NCBI RefSeq assembly: GCF_013408095.1
Contig: NZ_JACBZF010000002.1
Coordinates: 1-64,000 of the forward strand
Source: Novosphingobium marinum
GTDB taxonomy: Bacteria > Pseudomonadota > Alphaproteobacteria > Sphingomonadales > Sphingomonadaceae
Length of the DNA: 64,000 bases
Direction of reading: 5' to 3'
Under the pieces are notes generated by a model. That model saw nothing but the letters and a program-made list of their open reading frames with translations, did no database searches and was not told the origin of the DNA. Both the position numbers and the translations under genes were made by a program. Shown in pieces: positions 16,904-26,407 of the stretch. The first letter of the stretch is position 1. Each line of letters starts with the position of its first letter.

Positions 16904-18784
16904 TCAACCCATCTTCTTGAGCAGCCAAGAGAACGATCCGCCACCGCGCGATATCAGGCCCTGCAGGACGATCTGCTGGATCGGGACGGGTCGTGCGCGT
17001 CCATCGACCCAGATGCTGTCCTCGACCGATACCTCGCCAGATCCGGCCCTGAATTGCCACAGGCTGCCATCGGGAAGGGCAAGGCCGACGCCCTGACCGT
17101 CTTCGGACAGGCCGGTCTCTATGCCGGGGCCGAGATGGAACCGGATCGCGTAACCTACCTTTCCGCGCTTGCCCTTGCGCCCGGCGGGAACGAGCAGGTC
17201 CTCGCCGCGTAGTTCGGTGCCGTCGTCTCGCATGATGAGAATGCGACGATGGGTGAGGCCGTAGCGAGCGGCGTACCCGTTGTGACTGCCTTCGAGCCTG
17301 GTCGCTCCCTTGGAGGCATCCCCGGCCTCGACGGTGCGCCGGTCGACGTCGACTTCGGAAACGCCGCTACCGATCGCGCCGTTGATCTGGATTGCCGTGG
17401 AATTGGCGTCGTCGAGCACGAGCGTCGAGTGCGCCGCGGTTACGCGCAAGCCTTGTTCGAGTCGCACCGGGACGAGGCCGCCCGCGCACGCGGAACCGCC
17501 GCAGTTGACGATCAGGCGCTGCCCTTCGTGCGACATCTCGAACGCAAGTGTCGAGGCGCAGCCATGCCGGGCATGGCGGGGCATCGGAGGCGGGGCGGCG
17601 TCGAACTGCAGCACGCTCTTCTGCGCGACGATGCGCTGGTATCCCCACTGGCGCACATCGCGCAGCGGGCGCGTCCTGACGCCACTTGCCTCGACGAGCG
17701 CAGCGACTTCGGCAGCATCGATGGCCCAGCCGCCTTGCCAGCTACCAAGCGACCCGTCGCCGTGGGTCAGCGCAAGCAGCGGCGGAACGAGCAGTCCGAG
17801 CATCGTATCGACCGCCTCGGGCGGATCGCGCCGGGTCGCGCGATAGCAGGCCGAAAGCTTCACCAGCAGCGCGATTGCTTCCATCTGGGCAACCGGGCTG
17901 CGCGAGAGGACACCGCCGTCGTCGCCGACCAGTTCGCCCAGCGCGCGCATCAGGCCGGCTTCTCCGAAAAGGCGGCGCGGCCGTCCGTCGGGAAGGAGCA
18001 GTCCTGCCGCCACGATGCCGCACCAGCCCGCAACTTCTGCCAGCCCGTCCTCGGCCTTGCCGACGTTCCTGTCGAGCCAACGCGCGGTCTGCGAGATCGA
18101 GGAAAGCGCTCGGGACCGCACGCCCTTGTCGATTCCCGACAGGACGAGCGGTGCATGGACGAGCCAGTGAAGCAGGCGCGAACCGGTATTGCCGATGCTC
18201 CATGCCGGACCCTTGCCGGGGCGCGCAGGCGGCGTTTCGTTGGCTTGCAGCCACTCTGCAAGGATGCGCTCGGCGATGGGGGCGCCCTGTTCGCGCGGCG
18301 CACAGGCCTCGACATCGGCAAGCCATGAAAAACTGTGGACCACGCGCTCGAGCGGCGGCGTCATTCGGGCGGCCCCGCCGAACTCGACTTGTGCGATCGG
18401 CGTCTTCGAACCGTGCACCAAGAAATGGCCGGCGCGCAACGCGGTTCCTGCGACGCGGTCTCCGGGCAGCGGATTCGAAACCGTGGCCAGCAGCCGTGTT
18501 TTTACCCTGCGGCCCATCGGCGAGGTCAGCATCGAGGACGGCACGCCCATTCGGTACGCGAGCCTTATGAGCCTTTCCCCGGCTCCAAGCGAGGGCGGCG
18601 CGAAGTCGGCGAGCGCCAGCGCGCGGCCCGGCTCAATCGATTGCTGCGGTGAGGGCTGCGTTTCGGCAGGCTGCGGATCGTTCAACGCGGTGTCCTCGAA
18701 GCCCGGACCGAGCGGGACTGCCGGTGCAACGAATTCGTCCGGTTCGTGATCGGTGATGCGCTCGCGCTGGTAGGCATCGGCCAT
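16904..18784 (-). CDS. Heparinase II/III-like protein
   Basis: A 626-residue protein of the alginate-lyase/heparinase II-III type: an alpha-helical toroid in the first 400 residues and a beta-sheet C-terminal half. The C-terminal part holds HARHGCASTLAFEMSHEGQRLIVNCGGS, AAHSTLVLDDANST and LTHRRILIMRDDGTELRGEDLL, the usual heparinase_II_III segment. No signal peptide is evident. It lies five bases downstream of rpe and is read with it. The polysaccharide substrate is unknown, and the catalytic residues are not certain. Confidence 0.8.
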   Translation of the reverse strand: MADAYQRERITDHEPDEFVAPAVPLGPGFEDTALNDPQPAETQPSPQQSIEPGRALALADFAPPSLGAGERLIRLAYRMGVPSSMLTSPMGRRVKTRLLATVSNPLPGDRVAGTALRAGHFLVHGSKTPIAQVEFGGAARMTPPLERVVHSFSWLADVEACAPREQGAPIAERILAEWLQANETPPARPGKGPAWSIGNTGSRLLHWLVHAPLVLSGIDKGVRSRALSSISQTARWLDRNVGKAEDGLAEVAGWCGIVAAGLLLPDGRPRRLFGEAGLMRALGELVGDDGGVLSRSPVAQMEAIALLVKLSACYRATRRDPPEAVDTMLGLLVPPLLALTHGDGSLGSWQGGWAIDAAEVAALVEASGVRTRPLRDVRQWGYQRIVAQKSVLQFDAAPPPMPRHARHGCASTLAFEMSHEGQRLIVNCGGSACAGGLVPVRLEQGLRVTAAHSTLVLDDANSTAIQINGAIGSGVSEVDVDRRTVEAGDASKGATRLEGSHNGYAARYGLTHRRILIMRDDGTELRGEDLLVPAGRKGKRGKVGYAIRFHLGPGIETGLSEDGQGVGLALPDGSLWQFRAGSGEVSVEDSIWVDGRARPVPIQQIVLQGLISRGGGSFSWLLKKMG

Positions 18785-18789
18785 GTTCC

Positions 18790-19449
18790 CTAGCGTCCCT
18801 TCAATGCGGCTATGTTCGCGGCGTAGCGATCCGGCCCGCCCTTGAATGTCGCGGACCCCGCGACGAGCACGTCGGCCCCGGCATCGACGCAGAGCCTGGC
18901 GGTTTCGGCGTTCACCCCGCCATCGACTTCGAGATGGATGTCGCGCCCCGACTTCTCGATCATCTTGCGCACCGCCTCGATCTTGCGGAGCTGGCTGGAA
19001 ATGAAGCTCTGGCCGCCGAAGCCCGGATTGACGCTCATGACGAGGACCAGGTCTATCTCGTCGATCAGGTAATCGAGCATCTTGGCCGGCGTCGCCGGAT
19101 TGAGGGAAATCCCGGCTTTCTTGCCTAGTCCCTTGATGGCCTGCACGGTGCGATGGACATGGGGGCCGGCCTCGGGATGGACAGTGATGATATCCGCCCC
19201 AGCCTCTGCGAACTCCTCAAGGTACAGGTCGACCGGCGAGATCATGAGGTGGACGTCGAAAGGCTTCTCCGTATGGCGTCGCAGCGCCTTCACGACTGCC
19301 GGCCCGATCGTGATGTTGGGCACGAAATGCCCGTCCATGACGTCGACGTGGACCCAGTCCGCACCCGCCTCGTCGATCGCGCGCACCTCTTCGCCGAGCC
19401 GGGCGAAGTCGGCGGAGAGTATCGAGGGCGAGATCAGCGGTTGTGCCAT
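18790..19449 (-). CDS. rpe: Ribulose-phosphate 3-epimerase
   Basis: Interconverts ribulose 5-phosphate and xylulose 5-phosphate in the pentose phosphate pathway. The 219-residue TIM barrel shows [35 protein letters not shown] (metal-binding His and Asp), [13 protein letters not shown] and [12 protein letters not shown], the standard motifs. The ATG at 19449 has AAAGGAG about ten bases upstream and gives the family length; an earlier frame opening at 19530 is rejected. First gene of a run with the heparinase-like gene. Confidence 0.96.
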   Translation of the reverse strand: MAQPLISPSILSADFARLGEEVRAIDEAGADWVHVDVMDGHFVPNITIGPAVVKALRRHTEKPFDVHLMISPVDLYLEEFAEAGADIITVHPEAGPHVHRTVQAIKGLGKKAGISLNPATPAKMLDYLIDEIDLVLVMSVNPGFGGQSFISSQLRKIEAVRKMIEKSGRDIHLEVDGGVNAETARLCVDAGADVLVAGSATFKGGPDRYAANIAALKGR

Positions 19450-19788
19450 GCAGGGGGCTCCTTTCCCTGCGAATACGGCAGGCCCGGAGCCGCCCGCAAG
19501 TCGCCTGCGCGCGTTTATCCACACGCGCAAGAAGGGCCGGTTCCGACGACCAGCGGGATTTACGTAGACCTTGTTGCCAATTCAGTCCCTATTCACGGAA
19601 TTTGCCGCATAACGTCTTTCGACAAGGGAACAATTTCGTCGCGATGCTGGCTTGGCGACGGACCGTCTGGCTGTTGCGAAGCGGGGACAATCTCACCATT
19701 TTCGACCTCCGCACGGCGACTGCGTGCGCGTCATGGCATCGCAAGCCAGTAAATTCGCAGGGCCATGGCCCGAAGGAGTGAGCTAGGA
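19450..19788. other. Divergent intergenic region with a perfect DnaA box
   Basis: A 339-base gap between rpe (leftward) and the DUF2141 gene (rightward). It must contain both promoters. TTATCCACA at 19515-19523 is a perfect consensus DnaA box, flanked by CGCG arms (GCGCGCGT and ACACGCGC) that nearly pair around it. I see no further DnaA boxes and no repeat array, so it is not a replication origin on this evidence. Confidence 0.5.
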
Positions 19789-20280
19789 ATGAAGAAGATC
19801 GTATCGGCAGCGTCGGTCGTGGCAATCGGAGCCGCAATGGCTACCGCCGCACCTGCCGCCGCCCAGTACCGTCAGACGATTTCGAACGACCTTGCGCAGT
19901 GCGCGGGAACATCGCGTCCTGCTGTCAAGGTCATCGTGACCGGCGTCGAATCGTCGACCGGCACGATCCGGGTCCAGAGCTATCGCGGGACGGCTTCCGA
20001 CTGGCTCGAGAAGGGCAAGTGGATCAACCGTATCGAAACCCCGGCCCGTGCCGGGATGATGACCTTCTGCATGCCCTTGCCGGCCGCCGGGACGTATGGA
20101 ATCGCGGTTCGCCACGATACCAACGGCAACGGCAAGACCGAGATTTCGCGCGATGGCGGCGGGATGTCGAACAATCCGTCAATCAACATCTGGAACCTCG
20201 GCAAGCCGAGCTACAAGAAGACCGCTTTCCAGGTCGGCAATAGCGTGAAGTCGATCCAGATCCAGATGAAATACATGTAA
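19789..20280 (+). CDS. DUF2141 family secreted protein
   Basis: A 163-residue exported protein with the signal peptide MKKIVSAASVVAIGAAMATAAPAAAQ. The mature part shows the DUF2141 pattern: VKVIVTGVESSTGTIRVQSYRG, LPAAGTYGIAVRHDTNGNGKTEISRDGGGMSNNPSINIWNLGKPSYKKTAFQVG. The DTNGNGK segment is characteristic and resembles a calcium-binding loop. The function is unknown. The ATG at 19789 follows GAAGGAGTGAGCTAGGA. Confidence 0.85.
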   Translation: MKKIVSAASVVAIGAAMATAAPAAAQYRQTISNDLAQCAGTSRPAVKVIVTGVESSTGTIRVQSYRGTASDWLEKGKWINRIETPARAGMMTFCMPLPAAGTYGIAVRHDTNGNGKTEISRDGGGMSNNPSINIWNLGKPSYKKTAFQVGNSVKSIQIQMKYM

Positions 20281-20283
20281 CCG

Positions 20284-21189
20284 TCAGCGGTGTCGCATCC
20301 TGCGGCGCCGTTCCCTCCAGACCGAAAACAGCACACCCGGTGCCGCCAGCACCGGGTGTTTTTCGCGCCAGGGGGTCAGCTTTACGGGTACACCGCTATG
20401 GCGCTCCACCTTCCATGCGCCGTAGCGTGCCGCGCCCTCGAAGGTCGAAGCGGCGCGGACGAGCCGGGCGAGGTTGAGCGGCTTGCCCATGCGTTTGCGC
20501 TTGCGCCACCAGCGGAGGACACGCAGGCGCTCGCCCTGCGCCATGTGCGGGCTCAGCCGTTTCCCGTTCCGTTCGAAGTCGATGCCGGCCGCATCGAGCG
20601 CCAGTGGCAGGAGGCCGTCGAAATGCCCGGCATTCACTTCGATGATCGATTTCGCGCGGCTGGCGGTCTCGATCCGGAACTCGGCGCGGTAGGTCTCCTC
20701 GAAAAGCGTTTGCCAATAGGTCTCGGCGGTTCCTTCGGGCGGCCCGAGCGCGACCGCGAGGCGCGCCGCCGTCCGGCAGGCTGCGCCGACCGCGTCCACC
20801 ACCTGCGTTTCCGTTTCGCCCGATCGCGCATGGACGAGCGCGCTCGGCTGAACGAACCGAGCCCAGATCGTCGTGTCGAGGAGCGTTCCTTCAGCCGCTT
20901 CACGAAACCGGGCGAGCGTCATCGTGGCAACCTTGGCGCGCAGCGTGACGCCTGCAAGATCGCGCTCGTGGTAGCTGACCCTCGGCCAGATTCCCCTCTC
21001 GGGCCGACCGTCTGTCAGCACGTAATAGTCAAGCACGCCTTCAAGCGAGCCGGTGCGCAGGTTCGAGCCGTAAAACAGGACGGCCACGGCATCGGCCTTG
21101 CGTGCGAGATGTTCGGCGAATTCGCGGACATCCGGGGAAACCGGGGCGGAAAGGCTTGCCGCGATGCGCTTTGCCAGCGCCGCGCTCAC
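20284..21189 (-). CDS. Tam41-like nucleotidyltransferase-fold protein
   Basis: A 301-residue protein with VLFYGSNLRTGSLEGVLDYYVLTDG at residues 37-61, which resembles the GSG/GSN-x-D nucleotidyltransferase signature of Tam41/Mmp37-type CDP-diacylglycerol synthases. Downstream it carries YHERDLAGVTLRAKVATMTLARF and a basic C-terminal 80 residues (RVLRWWRKRKRMGKPLNLARL), consistent with membrane or lipid contact. The start is GTG at 21189, overlapping the TGA of the lipid kinase gene (GTGA), so the two are coupled. Together they suggest lipid phosphorylation followed by nucleotide activation. The assignment rests on weak similarity by eye. Confidence 0.5.
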   Translation of the reverse strand: MSAALAKRIAASLSAPVSPDVREFAEHLARKADAVAVLFYGSNLRTGSLEGVLDYYVLTDGRPERGIWPRVSYHERDLAGVTLRAKVATMTLARFREAAEGTLLDTTIWARFVQPSALVHARSGETETQVVDAVGAACRTAARLAVALGPPEGTAETYWQTLFEETYRAEFRIETASRAKSIIEVNAGHFDGLLPLALDAAGIDFERNGKRLSPHMAQGERLRVLRWWRKRKRMGKPLNLARLVRAASTFEGAARYGAWKVERHSGVPVKLTPWREKHPVLAAPGVLFSVWRERRRRMRHR

Positions 21190-22223
21190 GGCACCACGAA
21201 GTCGAGTGCGGGACCCATGCTCAACTTGTACCGGCCCGGCGGGAAGCCTTCGCCGTCCAGGATGAAGGGATCTTCTAGCTCAAGCACGAATTCGCCGCTG
21301 CTGCCCTGGTGCACGCCGAGTTGCTCGGTCGTTTCGTCACCCCCGCCGCGCGCGATGCGTGCCGCGCGCAGCATCGTCCGGCGCGTCGGCGCGTCGACGG
21401 CGATGTAGCCGATCTCGTTCGGCTGGCGCTTGAACGGGTGCATACCTGCCGGGAAGCGATCCAGCGTGGACATTAGCGCGATGTAGCGCCCCTGTCCGTC
21501 CCACATGCCGCTGTGCGGCACTTCGATCTGCTCGGGGCCTGCGAGAATCCGCATCCCGAATTGCCGGCGCCAGCGGTTCTCGCCGATACCGAACAGGGCG
21601 CTCAGTACCGCGAACGCGGTCGTAGCACCGACAGCAAGGCTCTGGAACGCGCCGAGCCTGTGCGCGACCTGTCCTGCGGCGATAGCGGGATGGAACACCC
21701 CGGCGCCGAGGATGAAGCCCTGCGCCCTGTGTCCTGCCGCATCGAGCGGTTCGACGTGGATCGGGCGGCGAACGGTCACGCTGCCGGCGCGTACCGCGTC
21801 GAGGGCGTCGGCGACCGGCCAGTGCGTCGGGAGTCCAAGGTCGACGCACAACGCATTGGTCTTGCCCTTGGGCAGCACGAGAATGCGCGGCCAGCGGTCT
21901 TCGAAGATCGCTGCACCGCGCGTCAGGACGTCGCGTACCGTGCCGTCTCCGCCGTCGATGACGATCAGGCCGACTCCGCGATCAGCGAAGTCGCGCAAGG
22001 CATGCTCCAGCTCGAGCTTGCTGTGCGGAGCGACGACTATTGCATTGTGGCCGAAATACTCGGCCTTTCTTGCGCGGTTGCGGTGACTGCGCGGATTGCG
22101 CACGACCCCGGTGAGCGGCAGCGCGCCGAGCTGCGCTGCCGGTCGCTTGGCCCGGGAAGCCGTCCTCTTGCGCGCGTTCGCGCCGGTATCGACCCCTCCC
22201 AGATAGGGCGAAACTGTTTTCAT
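21186..22223 (-). CDS. DAG-kinase-fold lipid kinase
   Basis: The diacylglycerol kinase catalytic fold is clear: RNPRSHRNRARKAEYF, VIDGGDGTVRDVLTRGA (the GGDGT nucleotide motif), PRILVLPKGKTNALCVDLGLP and the closing FVLELEDPFILDGEGFPPGRYKLSMGPALDF. Such enzymes phosphorylate lipids; in bacteria they include lipid kinases and the ceramide kinase CpgB of Caulobacter sphingolipid synthesis. The ATG at 22223 (MKTVSPYLGG) gives 345 residues; an ATG at 22274 is also possible and neither has a good ribosome site. It is followed directly by the Tam41-like gene and preceded by the flippase. Confidence 0.8.
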   Translation of the reverse strand: MKTVSPYLGGVDTGANARKRTASRAKRPAAQLGALPLTGVVRNPRSHRNRARKAEYFGHNAIVVAPHSKLELEHALRDFADRGVGLIVIDGGDGTVRDVLTRGAAIFEDRWPRILVLPKGKTNALCVDLGLPTHWPVADALDAVRAGSVTVRRPIHVEPLDAAGHRAQGFILGAGVFHPAIAAGQVAHRLGAFQSLAVGATTAFAVLSALFGIGENRWRRQFGMRILAGPEQIEVPHSGMWDGQGRYIALMSTLDRFPAGMHPFKRQPNEIGYIAVDAPTRRTMLRAARIARGGGDETTEQLGVHQGSSGEFVLELEDPFILDGEGFPPGRYKLSMGPALDFVVP

Positions 22224-22297
22224 CCTTATGTTCTTACCGGGGATGAGTATGGTTAAGCCAGCATTTTCCGCCATTTCCGCAGCTTTATCACAGGAAT

Positions 22298-23635
22298 TCA
22301 GCCCGGTTTCGACTCGGGGGGGCGCTCGTTGACCAGCTTTCTCAGGATCAGGCCAAGAAGTATGGCCTGGGTCACGGCATAGGCGAAAACCGCGGCCGCG
22401 ACGCCGTCTGCGCCCATCAGCGGCTCGAGAAGGAATGCGCCGCCGACCATGATCGCCGTCCCGGCAAGCCTTGCGTAGAATGCCAGGTGGGCGCGGTGCG
22501 CGGCCATGATGCTCGGCTCGAACGTCACGACGATAAGGTCCATGCATGCGGCGGCGGCCAGCCATAGCAGGCTGTAGTAGGCAATGCCGAACTCGTCGCC
22601 ACCTACTGTTTCAAGGACGGTCTGGCCGATCAGCGACACCAGTGCGAGAACGACGAGGCTGACGACCAGGGCCACGCGGATCGTGCGCATGATGATGCCG
22701 GACAGGCTGCCGACGCCCATGTTGCGAACGGCGCGCACGATCTCGGGGAATGCGGCCTTCGCGATGAGCTGCGACAGCGTCGTGAGCGCGCGGCTCAGTT
22801 GCGCGGCGAGGCGGAATGCGCCGGCAGCGGCGGTGCCGGTGAGGCCGCCCACAAGGAAAATCGGCAGCTGCTTGGCCGACATGCTCAGCGACTGGCTGAA
22901 GTTCGTGGTGAGAGCGTAGCGCAAGATGCCGGGGTTGTCGTCGAAGACGCGTCTGACCTCGTGCCCGTCCTTCATGATGAGCTCGAAGTCCCCGACTTTC
23001 TTGACTCCCCACCAGTGCGCGGCTGCCGTCAGCAACTCGGCTATGGCCCATGCGATCAGGAACGCCTGCAGCGTCGGATGGACGATCCCCACGATCACCG
23101 CCCCGACAAGGCGAAGGGTCGGGGTCGCGCTGTCGGCGACGGCGGCGAGCGAGAACCGGTCGCGCAAGCGCATGATGCCGAGCGGAGTCGACCGCAACGA
23201 CAGCAGCATGATGATGTTGAAGATCAGCGTGGCACGCGCGAGCGTCGGTTTGAGACCCAGCGCATCGGCGAAGAAGTGCAGGATGATCGCGGCCATCGCG
23301 ATGCCCGTGACCGCACTGACGATGTCGAGCAGGATGGCGCTGCGATAGAGGCGCGCGAGCTTGTCGCGGTCCCCGTTCTCGATGTGGTTGACGCCGTACT
23401 GGACGATGACCTGCCAGGTCTGGAAGGCCAGCAGGTTTGCCAGCAACTGCGCCGCTCCGGTAATCAGCGCGAACTTGCCGAAGCCCGAAACGCCGAGCGA
23501 CCGGGTGACGATCGCCAGGTAGATCAGCGAGAAAACGGCGGCCAGACCCCGACTCGCGAGCATCCACCCGAAGTTCCGGGCGACCGCGACGACGGCCTGG
23601 GGTGCGTTACGCAAACCTGGGAATTTTGCGCTCAC
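22298..23635 (-). CDS. Polysaccharide/lipid flippase (Wzx/MVF-like)
   Basis: A 445-residue integral membrane protein with about 12-14 hydrophobic segments (FGWMLASRGLAAVFSLIYLAIVTRSLG at the start, VAAAVFAYAVTQAILLGLILRKLV at the end), typical of the oligosaccharide flippase or lipopolysaccharide biosynthesis group. It moves lipid-linked sugars or lipids across the inner membrane. The start is GTG at 23635 with AGGAG nine bases upstream. It lies between the PLP enzyme and the lipid kinase on one strand and is the only obvious exporter of the cluster. Substrate unknown. Confidence 0.75.
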   Translation of the reverse strand: MSAKFPGLRNAPQAVVAVARNFGWMLASRGLAAVFSLIYLAIVTRSLGVSGFGKFALITGAAQLLANLLAFQTWQVIVQYGVNHIENGDRDKLARLYRSAILLDIVSAVTGIAMAAIILHFFADALGLKPTLARATLIFNIIMLLSLRSTPLGIMRLRDRFSLAAVADSATPTLRLVGAVIVGIVHPTLQAFLIAWAIAELLTAAAHWWGVKKVGDFELIMKDGHEVRRVFDDNPGILRYALTTNFSQSLSMSAKQLPIFLVGGLTGTAAAGAFRLAAQLSRALTTLSQLIAKAAFPEIVRAVRNMGVGSLSGIIMRTIRVALVVSLVVLALVSLIGQTVLETVGGDEFGIAYYSLLWLAAAACMDLIVVTFEPSIMAAHRAHLAFYARLAGTAIMVGGAFLLEPLMGADGVAAAVFAYAVTQAILLGLILRKLVNERPPESKPG

Positions 23636-23754
23636 GGCGCTCCTACAGCTCCCGACCCTTCCATGCCGTCCGCGACTTGGACCAGCCCCGCTGGTAGCAC
23701 AAGGGTAACCGGCAGGGGCCCGGTGATCGGTAGACGCCTGTCCATGAACCCCGG

Positions 23755-25233
23755 CTAGACGCAGGCCCCGCTCGCCAGGGCAAGGGCGAGTTGCGCGCCG
23801 ATCCGTTCCATCGCGGACCCGAGCCATGCCTCCAGTGCGTCGTCGTCCAGCGTGTCGAGCATGACGATCTGCGGCATCGAGAGCCCGACGCGCAGCGTCG
23901 CGCCCCATTCGCCGTTGGCCAGTTTGACGCAGCGAACGGGCTGTCCGAGCCGGATGCCGCTTTCGATCAGACGCCTGTTGATCGCCGCTGCTGCCGCAAA
24001 GTCCAGCGGTCGCTCGCGCAGGCCGTCGCGAGAATGGCTGAGATCGAGGGTCATCAGTGTCAGCATCTCGATCGGATGCTCGGCCGGGGCCTCGCCCAGC
24101 TCGCCGAGGGGGGCACTGGCGACTTCACGGATGTCGAGCCTGCGCATCAGTGCCGCAATTGCGCGGCAGAACGCGAAGACGATGCGCTCGACCCGTTCGA
24201 AGGGAAGCGCCTGAAACCGCGCGAGCTCGAAAAGCGAAGCGGAAAGGCGTAAGGCCAGGCCCGGATTTCCGATGTCCGCGCATATCTCGCGACCCGGCCA
24301 GTCCGATGGCACTTCGGCGCGGGCGAAGATATTCGCCATCCCGGGCGGGACGGGGACGGCATCCCGCGCCACGCCGGATGGGAGAAGGGCAAAGCCGCTG
24401 AACGGAGGGCCACCCATGAACTTGGAGCCGGTAATGAAAACGATCATTCCGCGGTCGAGGTACGCCCGGATGGCGTCCGCGGTGATTCGCGCCTGACAGG
24501 CGTCCACGACGAAGCCCACATCGCTGCCGAAACGTTCGCGCAGGCGATCGACATCGTCGAGTTTCGGCAGCACCAGGCCGGTCTTCGATCCGTGCACGAC
24601 GTGGACGAGCGGGAAGCAGTCGCGGGCAAGTGCATTGGCGATGTCGCGCTCGATCGCATCGGCGATGGTGTCGCTCTCGAAGGCTATGCCCTCGGCACAC
24701 CGTACGGGCTCATCGCGCATGTCGATCGGGGGCAATCCCTCGACCGGCAGGTCGGGCCTCACCGGGATATCGAGCGCCGTCTCATTCGCGAAATAGCATC
24801 CGGCAGCGCTGTAGATGCAGCCCGATCCGACTTCGTCGGCTCCCAGGAGAATGTTGACGATCCCGCCGGATCTGCGCCCTGCAACGCTCAGCAGGCCAAC
24901 GTATTCGAGATCGGTGCCAGAAGGAGCGAAAAAGATGTCGGTCGACGTCTCGAGACCGTAAGCGAGTGCGATCGCGTCGCGAAGCTCGTCGAGAAATTCG
25001 CCGTACCGCGTACCGTCCTGAAGGTGACCCACGCCCGAGGGGAAACGCGCTTCCAGATGCGCCATGGCGTCCGCGCTCAGATCGTTGGCGGTCGACGAAG
25101 CGAACGCCAGGACCTCGCCCGGCCTCGGCGCGCTCGAATAGCGGTTTAGCCCCGTCGCGGGGTCGAGGAATATTCGGGCGTCCCCGCCGCGAGTCATCCA
25201 GTCGGTGAGAATTTCGGTAAGATTTCGGGTCAA
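23755..25233 (-). CDS. PLP-dependent aminotransferase/lyase-fold protein
   Basis: A fold-type I PLP enzyme of the class V group. The likely cofactor lysine is in VFITGSKFMGGPPFSGFALL, with the Asp of FVVDACQARIT before it and SGTDLEYVGLLSVAGRR near the cofactor phosphate. A HGSKTGLVLPKLDDV segment is unusual for cysteine desulfurases. I chose TTG at 25233 (AGGG a few bases upstream, giving LTRNLTEILTDWMTRGG); ATG at 25197 is the alternative, and the longer frame reads like non-coding leader. The substrate is unknown. It faces the ATP-grasp gene across a shared promoter region. Confidence 0.6.
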   Translation of the reverse strand: MTRNLTEILTDWMTRGGDARIFLDPATGLNRYSSAPRPGEVLAFASSTANDLSADAMAHLEARFPSGVGHLQDGTRYGEFLDELRDAIALAYGLETSTDIFFAPSGTDLEYVGLLSVAGRRSGGIVNILLGADEVGSGCIYSAAGCYFANETALDIPVRPDLPVEGLPPIDMRDEPVRCAEGIAFESDTIADAIERDIANALARDCFPLVHVVHGSKTGLVLPKLDDVDRLRERFGSDVGFVVDACQARITADAIRAYLDRGMIVFITGSKFMGGPPFSGFALLPSGVARDAVPVPPGMANIFARAEVPSDWPGREICADIGNPGLALRLSASLFELARFQALPFERVERIVFAFCRAIAALMRRLDIREVASAPLGELGEAPAEHPIEMLTLMTLDLSHSRDGLRERPLDFAAAAAINRRLIESGIRLGQPVRCVKLANGEWGATLRVGLSMPQIVMLDTLDDDALEAWLGSAMERIGAQLALALASGACV

Positions 25234-25380
25234 GAGGCCCTGCCGGTCGCATGTCGATGACGCCCGCCCTATAGCGCCGCGCGCGCAAAAGGAAATTGCG
25301 AAGATCGCCAAAACGGCTAATGGGAGCGGCCTTGTCATCCAGCGGTGCCCGGCATCGCCATTCCTTTCGATTGTCCGTCG

Positions 25381-26388
25381 ATGCATCCCGAACCCCTGCG
25401 ACTACCTGCCAGTGCCCGCCGCGACCTCAAGGTGCTGTTCATCGCCAAGCACGCGCTGAGCGGCGGCGGCCTCGATGCGGTGGACGGAAACCATTCGCCC
25501 TACCACCACGAGATGCGCGTGATCCTCGAAGGACTGTTCGAGCGTCTGCGACTGGCCTCGACTTACGATGTGCTGTTCGACGATCCGGAGGTCGATTTCG
25601 TATTCCCCCTGCTCAATCGCGGAGGTTTCTTCAATTCGGAGATGCTGTGCCCCCTGCTCTGCAACCGGCTCGGGATACCCTATCTGGGCGCCAACCCGAT
25701 CCTGCGCGGGATTGCCGACGACAAGCACCTGACCAAGCTCGAAGCGCGCGCACGCGGCGTCCGCACCTGCGACTGGGCGGTCTACCGCGCCGGAGCGCCA
25801 GTCGAACGCGCTCGCTGCCCCGATGCCGAGCGCTGGGTGATCAAGCCCAACAATTCCTCGGCGAGCTGGGGGCTCGGCGACGCGACCGACTGGCAGGGCG
25901 TCGAAGCCGCAGTCCTTTCCATCCATGCCGAGGGTCACGACGCGATCGTCGAGCCCTTCATGTCGGGCAGCGACGTCGAAGTTCCGGTTCTCGAGATGCA
26001 TGGCGTGCCGCACATCATGCCGCCGATGCTGTTCAGGCAGGCAGATCCCACGCACCTGCGCACGCACGAGGAGAAGCGCGATCTCGTCGACCGTTCGCAG
26101 AAATACGAGCTGGTGCCGTTCGAGGCCGCCGATGCATGGCCGCAGATCCAGGCGATGACCGGGAAGCTCGTGGAGATCTTCCGGCCCTTCGATTACGGCC
26201 GGTTCGAATTCCGCTTCGACGAGCGGACGGGCGAAGCGAATCTCCTCGAAGTAAACCTGCAATGCAACCTGTGGTCGCAGAAGGTCTACGGCCGCTCCGC
26301 CGTCCTGATGGGCTGGTCGCAGGAAGACCTGATCGAATCGCTTATGGCCGAAAGCCTGCGTCGCCACGGCCTTGTCGACCTTCGATGA
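25381..26388 (+). CDS. ATP-grasp ligase (D-Ala-D-Ala-ligase-like)
   Basis: ATP-dependent carboxylate-amine ligase of the ATP-grasp fold. Visible parts are VLFIAKHALSGGG at the start, GNHSPYHHEM, FPLLNRGGFFNSEM, PYLGANPILRGIADDKHLTK, WVIKPNNSSASWGLG (nucleotide lysine and loop), IVEPFMSGSDVEVPV and FEFRFDE followed by NLLEVNLQCNLWS (metal-binding Glu and Asn). It differs from true Ddl in size and in the HSPYHH segment. The ATG at 25381 is preferred; a GTG at 25345 is in frame. It is followed by the NTP transferase 19 bases on. It would join an amino acid or amine to a carboxylate; neither substrate is known. Confidence 0.7.
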   Translation: MHPEPLRLPASARRDLKVLFIAKHALSGGGLDAVDGNHSPYHHEMRVILEGLFERLRLASTYDVLFDDPEVDFVFPLLNRGGFFNSEMLCPLLCNRLGIPYLGANPILRGIADDKHLTKLEARARGVRTCDWAVYRAGAPVERARCPDAERWVIKPNNSSASWGLGDATDWQGVEAAVLSIHAEGHDAIVEPFMSGSDVEVPVLEMHGVPHIMPPMLFRQADPTHLRTHEEKRDLVDRSQKYELVPFEAADAWPQIQAMTGKLVEIFRPFDYGRFEFRFDERTGEANLLEVNLQCNLWSQKVYGRSAVLMGWSQEDLIESLMAESLRRHGLVDLR

Positions 26389-26407
26389 ACGACGCTATGA
26401 CCGGGCA

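Noticed and set aside
19450..19788. Replication origin around the DnaA box
   Set aside because: Only one DnaA box is visible, with no AT-rich unwinding region, and none of the usual origin genes are nearby.
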